A stretch of 64,000 bases of DNA from positions 117,206 to 181,205 of the forward strand of contig JAXGQB010000015.1 of assembly GCA_040766655.1 (NCBI GenBank), given 5' to 3'. Source of the stretch: JALOOB01 sp040766655 (GTDB taxonomy: Bacteria; Chloroflexota; Anaerolineae; CG2-30-64-16). The position numbers and the translations under genes are program-made. Below the pieces are notes generated by a model. The model was given only the letters and a program-made list of their open reading frames with translations. It had not been told where the DNA came from and did not search any database. Positions 8,597 through 16,908 of this stretch are shown one piece after another. Position 1 is the first letter of the stretch, and each line of letters opens with the position of its first letter.

Positions 8597-9408
8597 CCCG
8601 CATCTATGCCCTGGCAAACCAGAAGGGCGGCGTCGGAAAGACCACGACCACCGTGAATCTGGGCGCAAGCCTGGCGGAGGCAGGGTGCAACGTCCTCCTC
8701 GTCGATTGCGACCCGCAGGCCAATGCCACGAGCAGCCTGGGGGTCATGCCCCAGGATGTCGTCTCCTCGCTCTACGACGTGTTGATTCGCCGGCAGAGCG
8801 CGGTCGACCGCATCCTGCCCACGCCCCACGAACGGCTTTCCCTCCTTCCCAGCGCACCCGCGCTGGCGGGCGCAGAGGTTGAGATGGTGGCACTGCTCGC
8901 GCGGGAATACCTCCTGCGCCGCGCGCTCGAAACCGTGGCGAACGCCTATACCCACGTGCTGATCGACTGTCCCCCGAGCCTCGGCCTTCTCACGGTGAAC
9001 GGGCTCACCGCGGCGGCGGACGGGGTCATCGTGCCCATCCAGTGCGAGTACCTGGCGCTCGAAGGGCTGGGCCGCCTGTGGCACACGGTGCAGATGGTCA
9101 GGGAGAGCCTCAACCCGAAGCTCTATATCAGCGGCATGGTGTTGACGATGTACGACGCGCGCACGAACCTGGCCGACCAGGTCGTCGCGGAGGTGCGCAC
9201 TCACTTTCCTCAGCAGACATTTCGGACCGTCATCCCGCGCAGCGTGCGGCTGAGCGAGGCGCCGAGCTACGGCAGGAGCATCCTGCAGTATGCGCCGGTT
9301 TCGACCGGAGCGCATGCCTATCGCGCGCTCGCGCAGGAATTGCTCGAACGCGAGGGGGCGGAGTCTGGCCTTGCCGGGCTCGCCGCAACAGGAAGGAGCA
9401 TGCCATGA
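8593..9408 (+). CDS. parA: Chromosome-partitioning ATPase ParA (Soj)
   Basis: A 271-aa Walker-type ATPase that moves ParB-bound origin regions over the nucleoid. The deviant Walker A motif KGGVGKTT is at residues 11-18; the switch region VDCDPQANAT follows near 36-45, and LIDCPPSLGLLTVN near 123-136. GTG and ATG spacing leave no doubt about the start: it overlaps the kinase stop by 4 bp, and its own TGA overlaps the parB ATG. Confidence 0.96.
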   Translation: MTRIYALANQKGGVGKTTTTVNLGASLAEAGCNVLLVDCDPQANATSSLGVMPQDVVSSLYDVLIRRQSAVDRILPTPHERLSLLPSAPALAGAEVEMVALLAREYLLRRALETVANAYTHVLIDCPPSLGLLTVNGLTAAADGVIVPIQCEYLALEGLGRLWHTVQMVRESLNPKLYISGMVLTMYDARTNLADQVVAEVRTHFPQQTFRTVIPRSVRLSEAPSYGRSILQYAPVSTGAHAYRALAQELLEREGAESGLAGLAATGRSMP

Positions 9409-10304
9409 GCGCACAGACGCGTGGCCTTGGCAAGGGCCTGGGGGCGTTGATTCCGTCTCCGGGCGCCACCGCCGGCGAGACGGAAGCACGTGCGAGCGGC
9501 CTGCTGCAGGTTGCCGTGTCAGATATCGTGCCCAATCCACGCCAGCCGCGGATGGTGATCGACGAGACTGCCCTGGCCGAGCTGGCCGCGTCGATCAAGG
9601 AACACGGCCTGATCCAGCCGCTCATCATCACGCGTGCCGCGCCGACCGCGCGCACACCCTATCAGCTCATCGCGGGAGAACGCCGCTGGCGCGCCGCGCA
9701 GCTGGCCGGCCTCTCGGTCGTGCCCGCGCTGCTCAAGGAGGCGACGCCCGAGCAATTGCTGGAGCTGGCGCTCGTCGAGAACATCCAGCGCGCGGATCTG
9801 AACCCGCTGGAAGAAGCGGAGGCCTACCAGGCCCTGATCACCGAGTTCGGCCTCAACCAGCAGTCTGTCGCGGATCGAGTCGGCAAGAGCCGGGTCGCGG
9901 TCGCCAACACGCTGCGCCTCCTGCGTCTTCCGGAGGGCGTCAAGGCGCTCCTCGGCGAGGGCGCCCTCTCCGAAGGACACGCGCGCGCGTTGCTCCCCCT
10001 GCCAGACGATGAGGCGATCCTCGACGCCGCGGCGCGGGTGGTTCGCCGCGGCCTGAGCGTGCGCCAGACCGAGGAATTCGTTCGCCGGCTTCTCGATCCC
10101 GCGACCCACGCTGCCGCCGAAGAGGACGAGGCGGGGGATGCTGATCCGGCCGGCACACGACGGCTGGAGGACGCTTTTCGCCAGGCCCTGGGCACCAGGG
10201 TGCGCCTGACGCGCGGCGCCCGGGGCGGCAAGGTCGTCATCAACTTCTACTCCGACGAGGAGCTCCAGACGATCTACGAACGGATCGTGGGCTTCGACGC
10301 ATAG
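9405..10304 (+). CDS. parB: Chromosome-partitioning protein ParB
   Basis: A 299-aa CTP-dependent DNA clamp that loads at parS. The N-terminal ParA-stimulating peptide TRGLGKGLGALIP (residues 5-17) is present. The CTP-binding motifs are GERRWRA (91-97) and ENIQRADLNP (125-134); the helix-turn-helix is near 152-173 (VADRVGKSRVAVANTL). A dimerisation domain fills the last 60 residues (GKVVINFYSDEELQTIYERI). No parS site was recognised by eye in the window. Confidence 0.96.
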   Translation: MSAQTRGLGKGLGALIPSPGATAGETEARASGLLQVAVSDIVPNPRQPRMVIDETALAELAASIKEHGLIQPLIITRAAPTARTPYQLIAGERRWRAAQLAGLSVVPALLKEATPEQLLELALVENIQRADLNPLEEAEAYQALITEFGLNQQSVADRVGKSRVAVANTLRLLRLPEGVKALLGEGALSEGHARALLPLPDDEAILDAAARVVRRGLSVRQTEEFVRRLLDPATHAAAEEDEAGDADPAGTRRLEDAFRQALGTRVRLTRGARGGKVVINFYSDEELQTIYERIVGFDA

Positions 10305-10333
10305 ACGTGCTCACGAGGCACGCGAGGTTACGA

Positions 10334-11962
10334 ATGCAGCTTCACGCAGACATGCTCTTTTTGGGTGGCCCGATCTACACAGCCGATCCCCACGGCCCGC
10401 GCTGGGTCCAGGCGGTCGCGGTGGGCGGGGGTCGCATCATGGCGATCGGCCGCGCCGAGGAACTGGTTGATTTGCGGGGGCCGCGCACCGAGGTAGTCGA
10501 CCTGGCGGGCCGCCTGCTGCTGCCCGGCTTCACGGAGAGCCACATCCACTTCGTCGAGCTGGCGCTGCGCGCCGTCCAGATCGACGTGACGAGCGCGGCC
10601 TCGGCGGGCGAGGTGGCTGCCGCGGTGCGCGATCGGGTTGCGGCCGGCAGCGCTGCCGGCCACAGCGCGGAGCTGTGGATCCGCGGTGGCGGCTGGAACG
10701 CCAACACCTGGGTCGACGGCGTGGCGCCCCACCGCCGCGTGCTCGACGCGGTCGCACCCCAGTCGCCCGTGGTGCTGGACAGCAAGGAGCTGCATGGGGT
10801 GTGGGCCAACAGCGTGGCCCTGCGCCGGGCAGGCATCGATGCGTCCACGCCCGACGTGCCCGGCGGGGTGATCGAGCGCGACGAGGACGGCGAGCCGACG
10901 GGCATCCTGCGCGAGAATGCGGTGGAACTCGTGACCAGGGTCATGCCGCGGCCCGGCCTGGCCGAGACCACGGCTGCGGTGCGCCACGCGATCCCGTCCA
11001 TGTGGCAGGCGGGCATCGTCGCGATCCACAACGCCAACGATTCGGGCGACGGGCTCTCCTTCCAGACGTACCAGGCATTGCAGCAGGCTGGCGACCTGCG
11101 CCTGCGCGTCCTGCAGCACATTCCGTCCGGCAATTTGCCCCATGCGAGGGCGCTGGGCCTGCGCAGCGGCTTCGGCGATGCGTGGCTGCGCATCGGCGGG
11201 GTCAAGATGTTCGCGGACGGTGCGCTGGGGAGCCGGACGGCCAACATGCTGCAACCATACGAGGGGGACCCGGGCAATTGGGGCGTGGCCGCGACGGATC
11301 CGGAGGAGATGCTGGAGCAGGCCATGCTGGCCAGCCAGGCCGGCCTCAGCCTGACGATTCATGCGATCGGCGATCGTGCCAACCGCGACGTCTTGAACAT
11401 TCTGGCAGAGGTTCGGGCCGCGGAGGGGGACCGCCGGCTGCGGCATCGCATCGAGCACGTGCAGTGCATCCATGACGACGATCTGCCGCGGCTGGCCCAG
11501 TTGGGCATCATCGGCTCCGTGCAGCCGATCCACGCCACCTCGGACATCGAGATCGTGGATCGCTATTGGGGGGCCGCGCGCGCGCGGGGCGCTTATGCGT
11601 TCCGCCGCCTGCTCGATTCCGGCGCCCGGCTCGTCTTCGGTTCGGACGGCCCCATCGAGCCGCACGACCCGCGCATCGGCATCCACGCCGCGGTGACGCG
11701 CACGCGGGCCGGCGGATCGCCCGGGCCGGAGGGGTGGCAGCCCCAGGAACGGCTTACGGTGGCGGAGGCGGTGGACGCCTACACCTACTGGCCTGCGTAT
11801 GCGGCGGGCGAGGAAGGTTACCGCGGGTGCATCCGCGCCGGCCACGTCGCGGACCTGGTCGTGCTCTCGGAGGACATCTTCTCGATCGAGCCGCAGCGCA
11901 TCCTCGATACGGACATCGATCTCACGGTGCTGGACGGCGGGGTCGTCTGGCGGCGCTCGTAA
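10334..11962 (+). CDS. YtcJ-like metal-dependent amidohydrolase
   Basis: A 542-aa protein of the amidohydrolase_3/YtcJ family, cytosolic TIM-barrel hydrolases of mostly unknown amide substrates. A first metal pair is in GFTESHIHF (about residues 60-68). Later His residues lie in LTIHAIGDRANRD and RIEHVQCIHDDDL, and the Asp in FGSDGPIEPHDPR. ATG10334 with GAGG upstream was preferred to GTG10307. It follows parB by 29 bp and may be read from the same transcript. A hairpin array follows its stop. Confidence 0.85.
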   Translation: MQLHADMLFLGGPIYTADPHGPRWVQAVAVGGGRIMAIGRAEELVDLRGPRTEVVDLAGRLLLPGFTESHIHFVELALRAVQIDVTSAASAGEVAAAVRDRVAAGSAAGHSAELWIRGGGWNANTWVDGVAPHRRVLDAVAPQSPVVLDSKELHGVWANSVALRRAGIDASTPDVPGGVIERDEDGEPTGILRENAVELVTRVMPRPGLAETTAAVRHAIPSMWQAGIVAIHNANDSGDGLSFQTYQALQQAGDLRLRVLQHIPSGNLPHARALGLRSGFGDAWLRIGGVKMFADGALGSRTANMLQPYEGDPGNWGVAATDPEEMLEQAMLASQAGLSLTIHAIGDRANRDVLNILAEVRAAEGDRRLRHRIEHVQCIHDDDLPRLAQLGIIGSVQPIHATSDIEIVDRYWGAARARGAYAFRRLLDSGARLVFGSDGPIEPHDPRIGIHAAVTRTRAGGSPGPEGWQPQERLTVAEAVDAYTYWPAYAAGEEGYRGCIRAGHVADLVVLSEDIFSIEPQRILDTDIDLTVLDGGVVWRRS

Positions 11963-11978
11963 CCGCCCATATCGCCAC

Positions 11979-12097
11979 CGCCGGTTGAAAACCGGCGTCT
12001 GAGATGCACGAAGTGCGCTGAAGCGCACTCGACCGGGGGATGCAACCTGCTTTCAGCAGGTTTGGGTTTTGCCAGCCTGCGGTTTCGAACCGCAGGC
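11979..12097. repeat. Array of four short tandem hairpins
   Basis: Four perfect inverted repeats stand in a row between two convergent genes. They are CGCCGGTT/AACCGGCG (11979-11997, 3-nt loop), AGTGCGCT/AGCGCACT (12012-12029, 2-nt loop), AACCTGCT/AGCAGGTT (12044-12062, 3-nt loop) and GCCTGCGGTT/AACCGCAGGC (12075-12097, 3-nt loop). All have 8-10-bp stems and tiny loops; the third is followed by TTTGGGTTTT. It resembles a REP-like intergenic element and may act as a bidirectional terminator. Confidence 0.85.
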
Positions 12098-12105
12098 GCT
12101 TCGTG

Positions 12106-14046
12106 CTAGCGCAGCACCCGTTCATCCCCGACGCGGCGCGTGACCTTCAGCTCGTCGAGGCGCTCCATCAACGCGAGCGCGTACTTCCGGCTCGTGTTGA
12201 ACTGATCGCGCACCTGGGCCACGGTCATGCTGCCGTGGGCCTTGATGTGCGCCACGATGCCCGCCACCATGGCCTCGTACGTCTCCCCCAGCAACAGGAC
12301 ATCTTCGCTGAGGCGCACCAGCACGCCCTGGTAGAGCAGCGCGCTGATGATCTCTGCGTCGGTCATCGCGATGCTGTCGGCCATGGAGGGTGGGGTGGCC
12401 GGCTGGCGGCGAAATGCTGAGAGCAGCGCGCCGACCCGGGCCTGTTGCGCAGGTGTGAACGTGATCCGGTGGTCCGGCCGCGCAACAAAGTCGCCCGCCT
12501 GGACCAGGCGCCCCTCGGCCTCGGCCCGCGTGATGAGCTCGTTGAAGAGCTTCGCCGGCCATTTCGCGCGGCCCTGGACCCGGCCCTTCAGCTGTTCACG
12601 AACCATGCCGGGCCGCAGCGGGAACTGTGCGTGATGGTCCGACAGCGTCTCGGCCATCCGTGCGGCCAGCGTGTGCCATCCGCCCAGGGAGATGACCGGG
12701 GTCAGGCTTCTCGCGAGGGGCGGCTGCAGCGCGCCCAGCGGGAGGATCTCCCCGCGTGCGACGAGCTCTGCGACCACCGCCTCGGCGTCGGCCGCCTGCA
12801 GGCCGGACACGCCGACGATATCTTTGAGCGGCGCAGGTTCCGACCGGGCCAGAGCGTGGAAGACCAGGTCTTCGGGGGTGCCGCGAGCCAGCGTCTCGAG
12901 TTGCTGCAGCACGTCCGCCTGGAAGCGCCGCCAGCGACGCGCCGGGTGTGCGTTAACCACGGCGCCGCCGCCGACGGTCATGCTGGGCGATGGCTGCCGC
13001 AGGATGAAGCGATCCCCCGGCTCGACGACGATGGGCGCTTCGAGCGCCAGCTGCGCCCAACCCGACGCTCCCGAACGGATCTCCTCGCCGTCCAACACCC
13101 GGACGCGCGCCGGCACTTCGGCCGCACCGCTGAAGAAGTCCACGCGCGCGCTGTGCTTGATCGCGGCATGCCAGTCATCGCTGCGCACCAGCCGCAGCCG
13201 CACATCGATGAGCGTGGTCGGGCGCAGCACGTTCGGCCGGGCCACGACCATCCCCCGCCGCAGGTCGTCCGGGTGGACGCCGGTCAGGTTGATCGCGACG
13301 CGGCTGCCCGGCAGGCTGACCTCGACCGCGCGCTTGTGGGTCTGCAGGCCGCGGATGCGCGCCTTGAGGCCATCGGGCAGGATCTCGACCTCATCGCCAA
13401 CCGCGAGCTGGCCATCGCTGAGCGTGCCGGTCACGACGGTCCCGAAGCCGGCGATGGTGAACACGCGGTCGATCGGCAGCCGCGGCCGTCCCTTGTCGCG
13501 GCGCGGCGGCACGGCGGCCAGCGCGTCGGAGAGAGCCTGGCGCAGTTGTGGAAGGCCTGCGGCCGTGCGCGCCGAGACCGGAACGATCGGCGCATCGGCC
13601 AGGCAGGTGCCGTCCAGAGTGGTGCGCAGATCGGCCTCGACCAGGTCGATCCAGCCGTCTTCCGTCACAGCATCGGTCTTGGTGAGCGCCACCACGCCGG
13701 TGGGCACCTGGAGCAGATCGAGGATGGCCAGGTGTTCGCGCGTCTGGGGCATCACGCCTTCGTCCGCAGCCACGACGAAGAGCGCGGCATCGATGCCGCC
13801 AACACCCGCCAGCATGTTCTTGATGAAGTCGATGTGGCCCGGCACGTCGATGACGCCGACCGACTCGTCGGGTGCGTCTTCCCCGGCGTCACGTGGCGGT
13901 GGGAGGGTCAGCCACGCGAAGCCGAGGTCAATGGTCATCTCGCGCTCTTTTTCCTCGCGCAGACGATCCGGGTCGATGCCCGTCAGGGCATGGACCAGCG
14001 TAGATTTGCCATGATCGACGTGGCCTGCGGTGCCGATGACTCGCAT
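12106..14046 (-). CDS. selB: Selenocysteine-specific elongation factor SelB
   Basis: A 646-aa GTPase that delivers Sec-tRNA to UGA codons by binding the SECIS RNA. G1 GHVDHGKST is at residues 8-16, G3 DVPGH at 67-71 and G4 TKTD at 122-125. Beta-barrel domains follow to about 340, then repeated winged helices to the end (KSHGS-type signal TVAQVRDQFNTSRKYALALMERLD). It is the third gene of a minus-strand run, 8 bp after the coiled-coil gene. selA, selD, tRNA-Sec and any selenoprotein are not in the window. Confidence 0.95.
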   Translation of the reverse strand: MRVIGTAGHVDHGKSTLVHALTGIDPDRLREEKEREMTIDLGFAWLTLPPPRDAGEDAPDESVGVIDVPGHIDFIKNMLAGVGGIDAALFVVAADEGVMPQTREHLAILDLLQVPTGVVALTKTDAVTEDGWIDLVEADLRTTLDGTCLADAPIVPVSARTAAGLPQLRQALSDALAAVPPRRDKGRPRLPIDRVFTIAGFGTVVTGTLSDGQLAVGDEVEILPDGLKARIRGLQTHKRAVEVSLPGSRVAINLTGVHPDDLRRGMVVARPNVLRPTTLIDVRLRLVRSDDWHAAIKHSARVDFFSGAAEVPARVRVLDGEEIRSGASGWAQLALEAPIVVEPGDRFILRQPSPSMTVGGGAVVNAHPARRWRRFQADVLQQLETLARGTPEDLVFHALARSEPAPLKDIVGVSGLQAADAEAVVAELVARGEILPLGALQPPLARSLTPVISLGGWHTLAARMAETLSDHHAQFPLRPGMVREQLKGRVQGRAKWPAKLFNELITRAEAEGRLVQAGDFVARPDHRITFTPAQQARVGALLSAFRRQPATPPSMADSIAMTDAEIISALLYQGVLVRLSEDVLLLGETYEAMVAGIVAHIKAHGSMTVAQVRDQFNTSRKYALALMERLDELKVTRRVGDERVLR

Positions 14047-14054
14047 GGGCGAAC

Positions 14055-15245
14055 TCAGGCCTCTGGTTTAGGCCGGGCGCCGAGCGCAGCGCCCACGGCA
14101 TCGAGCAAACGCTGCGTGTTCTGCGTCTGGGCGGAGCCCAGCGCTTCTTCCAGGCGCCACACTGCCTCAATGTCACGCTGGAGCAGGGCGAGCTGGCGCT
14201 CGATGCCGGGGAAGCGCTCTGCCAGCTTCTGGTTGATCTTCTCCTGTTCGCCGAGTGCATAGTTCCAGCCCAGCGACTCTTTTTTCCAGCGCTGTTCGTT
14301 CTCGGTCTGCCAGTCGGTGAGCTCCTTGCGCTGGCGCTCCTCGGCCAGCCGCTGCAGCTCCGAGACCTGTTTCTGCTCGCGTATGATCTGGGCCTGGAAC
14401 TCCTCGAGTGCCTTCAGGGCCCGCCCGGCCTGTTCGTGCCTCACGTCAAACTCACGCATCCGCAACGCCTGCTGCTCGATGGCCGTCTTCTGGTCCGCGA
14501 ACTCCTGCTCCCAGACGCCCATCTGGCGATTGCGCTCCACATCGGCCAGCTTCTGCGCCTCGATGAACGTTTGCTGTTCCTGCTGCAGCTGCTGGGGGAT
14601 CGGCTGGATGCGCTGTAGCTCGCGGTCCAGTCGCTGTAAATGTTCTTCGAGCACGGGAAGCCGGGCGCTGACGGCTTCTGTGCGCTTCAGCAGCTCGGTG
14701 TTCTCTCCCTGCAGCTGGGCGATGCGCTTGTTGTCCTGCGCACGCTGTTCGACCATGTACGGTAACGTGCGGGTCCGCTCTTCCAGGTCCTTCGTCACAT
14801 TGTTCAGGGAGACCCGGAGCGCGAGCAGCATCTCGCCGAGACGCTGGTCCTCCGCCCGCCGCGTGACGAGGTCTTCCTCGACGCGCCCGATCCGGCTCAG
14901 CTCCTTGCGCAGCTCCGCAATGCCGCGGCCGAGGCTGTCCCGGTCGCTGACGCGCGCGCGCTCGGCTTCGCGTTCCGCGGTCAGCCGGCTCTCCGTCTGC
15001 TTGTCCAGGAGCACCACGACCTCGGTCTTGAGCTGCTGCAGCGCCTGCTCGATCTGCGTGAAGCGGGTGAGTTGCGCGTGGGTGCTGGCCAGGCGACTCT
15101 CGAGGTCCTGGATCCGGCGTGACTGCTCTTGCTTCTCGATGGCCATGCTCTGCAGTCGCTGGTCCATCCGGGCGATTTCCTCGCGGTCGCGGCGATGTTC
15201 CTCGTCCAGCCACGCCACCATCTGATTCAGTTGCGTTAGGTCCAT
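14055..15245 (-). CDS. Coiled-coil protein of unknown function
   Basis: A 396-aa hydrophilic protein, almost entirely predicted alpha-helical coiled coil and rich in Glu, Gln, Arg and Leu heptads (for example QEQSRRIQDLESRLASTHAQ near residues 39-58). There is no signal peptide or membrane segment and no Walker motif, so it is not an SMC or Rad50 protein. No family is recognised. GAGGGAA precedes the ATG. It lies 12 bp after phoU and 8 bp before selB, so it is co-transcribed with both. Confidence 0.75.
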   Translation of the reverse strand: MDLTQLNQMVAWLDEEHRRDREEIARMDQRLQSMAIEKQEQSRRIQDLESRLASTHAQLTRFTQIEQALQQLKTEVVVLLDKQTESRLTAEREAERARVSDRDSLGRGIAELRKELSRIGRVEEDLVTRRAEDQRLGEMLLALRVSLNNVTKDLEERTRTLPYMVEQRAQDNKRIAQLQGENTELLKRTEAVSARLPVLEEHLQRLDRELQRIQPIPQQLQQEQQTFIEAQKLADVERNRQMGVWEQEFADQKTAIEQQALRMREFDVRHEQAGRALKALEEFQAQIIREQKQVSELQRLAEERQRKELTDWQTENEQRWKKESLGWNYALGEQEKINQKLAERFPGIERQLALLQRDIEAVWRLEEALGSAQTQNTQRLLDAVGAALGARPKPEA

Positions 15246-15257
15246 GGGAATGTTCCC

Positions 15258-15914
15258 TCAGTCATTGAGTTCGACGATCGTATTGGTTTGCAGGAAGACG
15301 ACGCGCTCACCGATATTGGTGGTGCGATCTGCAAATCGTTCCAGGTTGTGCGCGACCCAGAGAAGATAGGTCGCGCGCGTGATCGTGCGTGGATCGGTGA
15401 TCATGATCAGCAGCAGCTCACGGAAGACCTGGTCGTTCAACTGGTCGACCTCCGTGTCCCGTGCAGCCAGGTTGCGAGCCATCTCCACATCGCCGCGCAT
15501 GAAGGCATCCACCTGTCCCATGAGCAATTCGCGCCCGATCTCTGCCATGCGGGGGACATCGATCAGCGGCTTGAGCAGGGGTTGGTCGGCCAGTCGCTGT
15601 GCCAGGACTGCAACGCCCTTGGCATGATCGGCCATGCGCTCGAGCTCCCAGCCGATCATCGAAATTGAGAAGATCAGCCGCAGATCGCGCGCCACGGGCT
15701 GCTGGCTGGCGATGAGCGTCAGGCAGGTTTCCTCGATCTCCCGTTGCGCCTGGTTGATCTGCTGATCGCTGGCGATCACATCCCTGGCCAGTTCTTCATC
15801 CCGGTCGGCCAATGCCTTGACGGACTGCTCCTGCAGCTTGTTGACCATCACAGCCAGGTTGACGAGTCTCTCTTTAACGTGCGCCAGTTGTAGGTCGAAA
15901 TTCTGCCGGGTCAC
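15258..15914 (-). CDS. phoU: Phosphate-transport regulator PhoU
   Basis: A 218-aa all-helical protein with two three-helix PhoU repeats that links the PstSCAB transporter to the PhoR/PhoB system. Metal-binding repeats are seen as ELERMADHAKGVA (about residues 88-100) and NLERFADRTTNIGE (about 190-203). Start GTG15914 follows AAGGAG by 8 nt. No pst, phoR or phoB gene is near; instead it heads an operon with a coiled-coil gene and selB. Confidence 0.93.
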   Translation of the reverse strand: MTRQNFDLQLAHVKERLVNLAVMVNKLQEQSVKALADRDEELARDVIASDQQINQAQREIEETCLTLIASQQPVARDLRLIFSISMIGWELERMADHAKGVAVLAQRLADQPLLKPLIDVPRMAEIGRELLMGQVDAFMRGDVEMARNLAARDTEVDQLNDQVFRELLLIMITDPRTITRATYLLWVAHNLERFADRTTNIGERVVFLQTNTIVELND

Positions 15915-15953
15915 GTTTGTACTCCTTATAAGGGACGAACTGTGGCATGCGGC

Positions 15954-15995
15954 ATTATAGCACCCTTTGGGTGCAGGGTGAAGTCATGCTAAGAT
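15954..15995. promoter_or_regulatory. Divergent promoters and palindrome, phoU / tandem-RAM gene
   Basis: On the plus strand TTGGGT (15967-15972), 17 bp, TAAGAT (15990-15995) faces the gene at 16033. On the minus strand TATAAT (15959-15954) faces phoU, with a weak -35. The perfect palindrome GCACCC-TTT-GGGTGC (15960-15974) overlaps the plus-strand -35 and fills the minus-strand spacer, a position suited to an operator for both genes. Confidence 0.55.
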
Positions 15996-16032
15996 ACAGC
16001 GATCGTAACGCATTTCAAAGAAGGTCGGCCTT

Positions 16033-16665
16033 ATGAAACCAACTCTGGCGGTGATTCACGTCGACATCGCAGCAGGCCAGGACGAACTTGCAAGAGAGCG
16101 TCTGCTGGAGAATCTCAGGAATTACTGCAATCCCTGCCTGACCGTGTTGTGGGTCAACTGGATCCGTGAGCGCGCGGATGTGCGCGTCGTCTGCCTGATT
16201 CATGACCTGGAGCATTTCGATGAATTCCTGATCGACAAGATCCGCTCGACGCCCGGCGTGCGCGGCACGTCGGCGCAACTCGCATTTGACGGCATGGTCC
16301 GCTGTGATGCGGCCATGGACATCTCGATGCTCAACAGCGGGTGGGATCGGCGAGCGGCTGCGACGGTGCAGGTGAAGCTGCAGCCGGGCCGCGACGACGA
16401 AGTCTATCAGGCATTGTGTCACCTGCCGCCCCACGAGCAGGTGGACCTCGTGTGGGTGGTGAAGGTGTTCCATTCGAGCGACGCGGACCTGCAGATCCTG
16501 CTGATCGGCGATCGCACCGCTGCGCTGACCGGATACGTGATGAGCTGGATTCGCACGGTGCCGGGCGTGCAGGACACCACGTTGACGAGCGTGCTCGATT
16601 GGCGCGTGCTGGCGGACGCAGAGGCGTTCGTTGCGCTGTGCCAGCGCTTTCCCGAAGCTACATAG
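16033..16665 (+). CDS. Tandem RAM (Lrp/AsnC ligand-binding-like) protein without HTH
   Basis: A 210-aa soluble protein made of two similar halves of about 95-105 residues. Each half shows the beta-alpha-beta-beta-alpha-beta pattern of the AsnC/Lrp effector domain: STPGVRGTS in the first and RTVPGVQDTTLTSV in the second. No DNA-binding domain is present. Stand-alone RAM proteins are known, and they assemble into rings that bind small ligands; a fused pair is less usual. The assignment rests on pattern and predicted fold, so function is open. It is divergent from phoU and 21 bp before a zinc-ribbon gene. Confidence 0.6.
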   Translation: MKPTLAVIHVDIAAGQDELARERLLENLRNYCNPCLTVLWVNWIRERADVRVVCLIHDLEHFDEFLIDKIRSTPGVRGTSAQLAFDGMVRCDAAMDISMLNSGWDRRAAATVQVKLQPGRDDEVYQALCHLPPHEQVDLVWVVKVFHSSDADLQILLIGDRTAALTGYVMSWIRTVPGVQDTTLTSVLDWRVLADAEAFVALCQRFPEAT

Positions 16666-16686
16666 TACTGGAAGACGGAGATTGTA

Positions 16687-16908
16687 ATGCTAGCCATTAG
16701 CTGCGATAAGTGCCACCGGCGCTATACGGCGACGGACGAAGAACTGCAGACCTATTTTCAGCAGGCCGAAGGCAAACGCTACGTCCTGATGCTCTGCCCG
16801 CATTGCGGCAAGGGCAACAAGATTGCCATCGAGCGGATTCAGCAGGCGCTCCGGTTTGCCGCGCCGGAGAGCGGCGCCGAGGAATCGCCGGCTACGCCAG
16901 CGGCATGA
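16687..16908 (+). CDS. Small zinc-ribbon protein
   Basis: A 73-aa protein with two cysteine pairs, ISCDKCHRRY near the start and LCPHCGKGNKI near residues 36-46, spaced as in a zinc ribbon. The tail is Ala/Pro/Glu-rich and probably disordered. No specific family is recognised; it could be an RNA- or protein-binding accessory. Its TGA overlaps the ATG of the following glycosyltransferase (ATGA), so the two are translationally coupled. Confidence 0.7.
   Translation: MLAISCDKCHRRYTATDEELQTYFQQAEGKRYVLMLCPHCGKGNKIAIERIQQALRFAAPESGAEESPATPAA

Noticed and set aside
8593..10304. parS sites near parAB
   Set aside because: No sequence close to TGTTTCACGTGAAACA was found by eye. CACGTG cores occur (for example near 29346 and 51915), but their flanks do not match.
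12106..14046. Selenoproteins with in-frame TGA near selB
   Set aside because: No neighbouring gene needed a TGA read as Sec to complete a known family; all frames end where expected.
12445..14262. A 605-codon open frame on the plus strand opposite selB
   Set aside because: SelB on the other strand has all GTPase motifs; this frame shows none.
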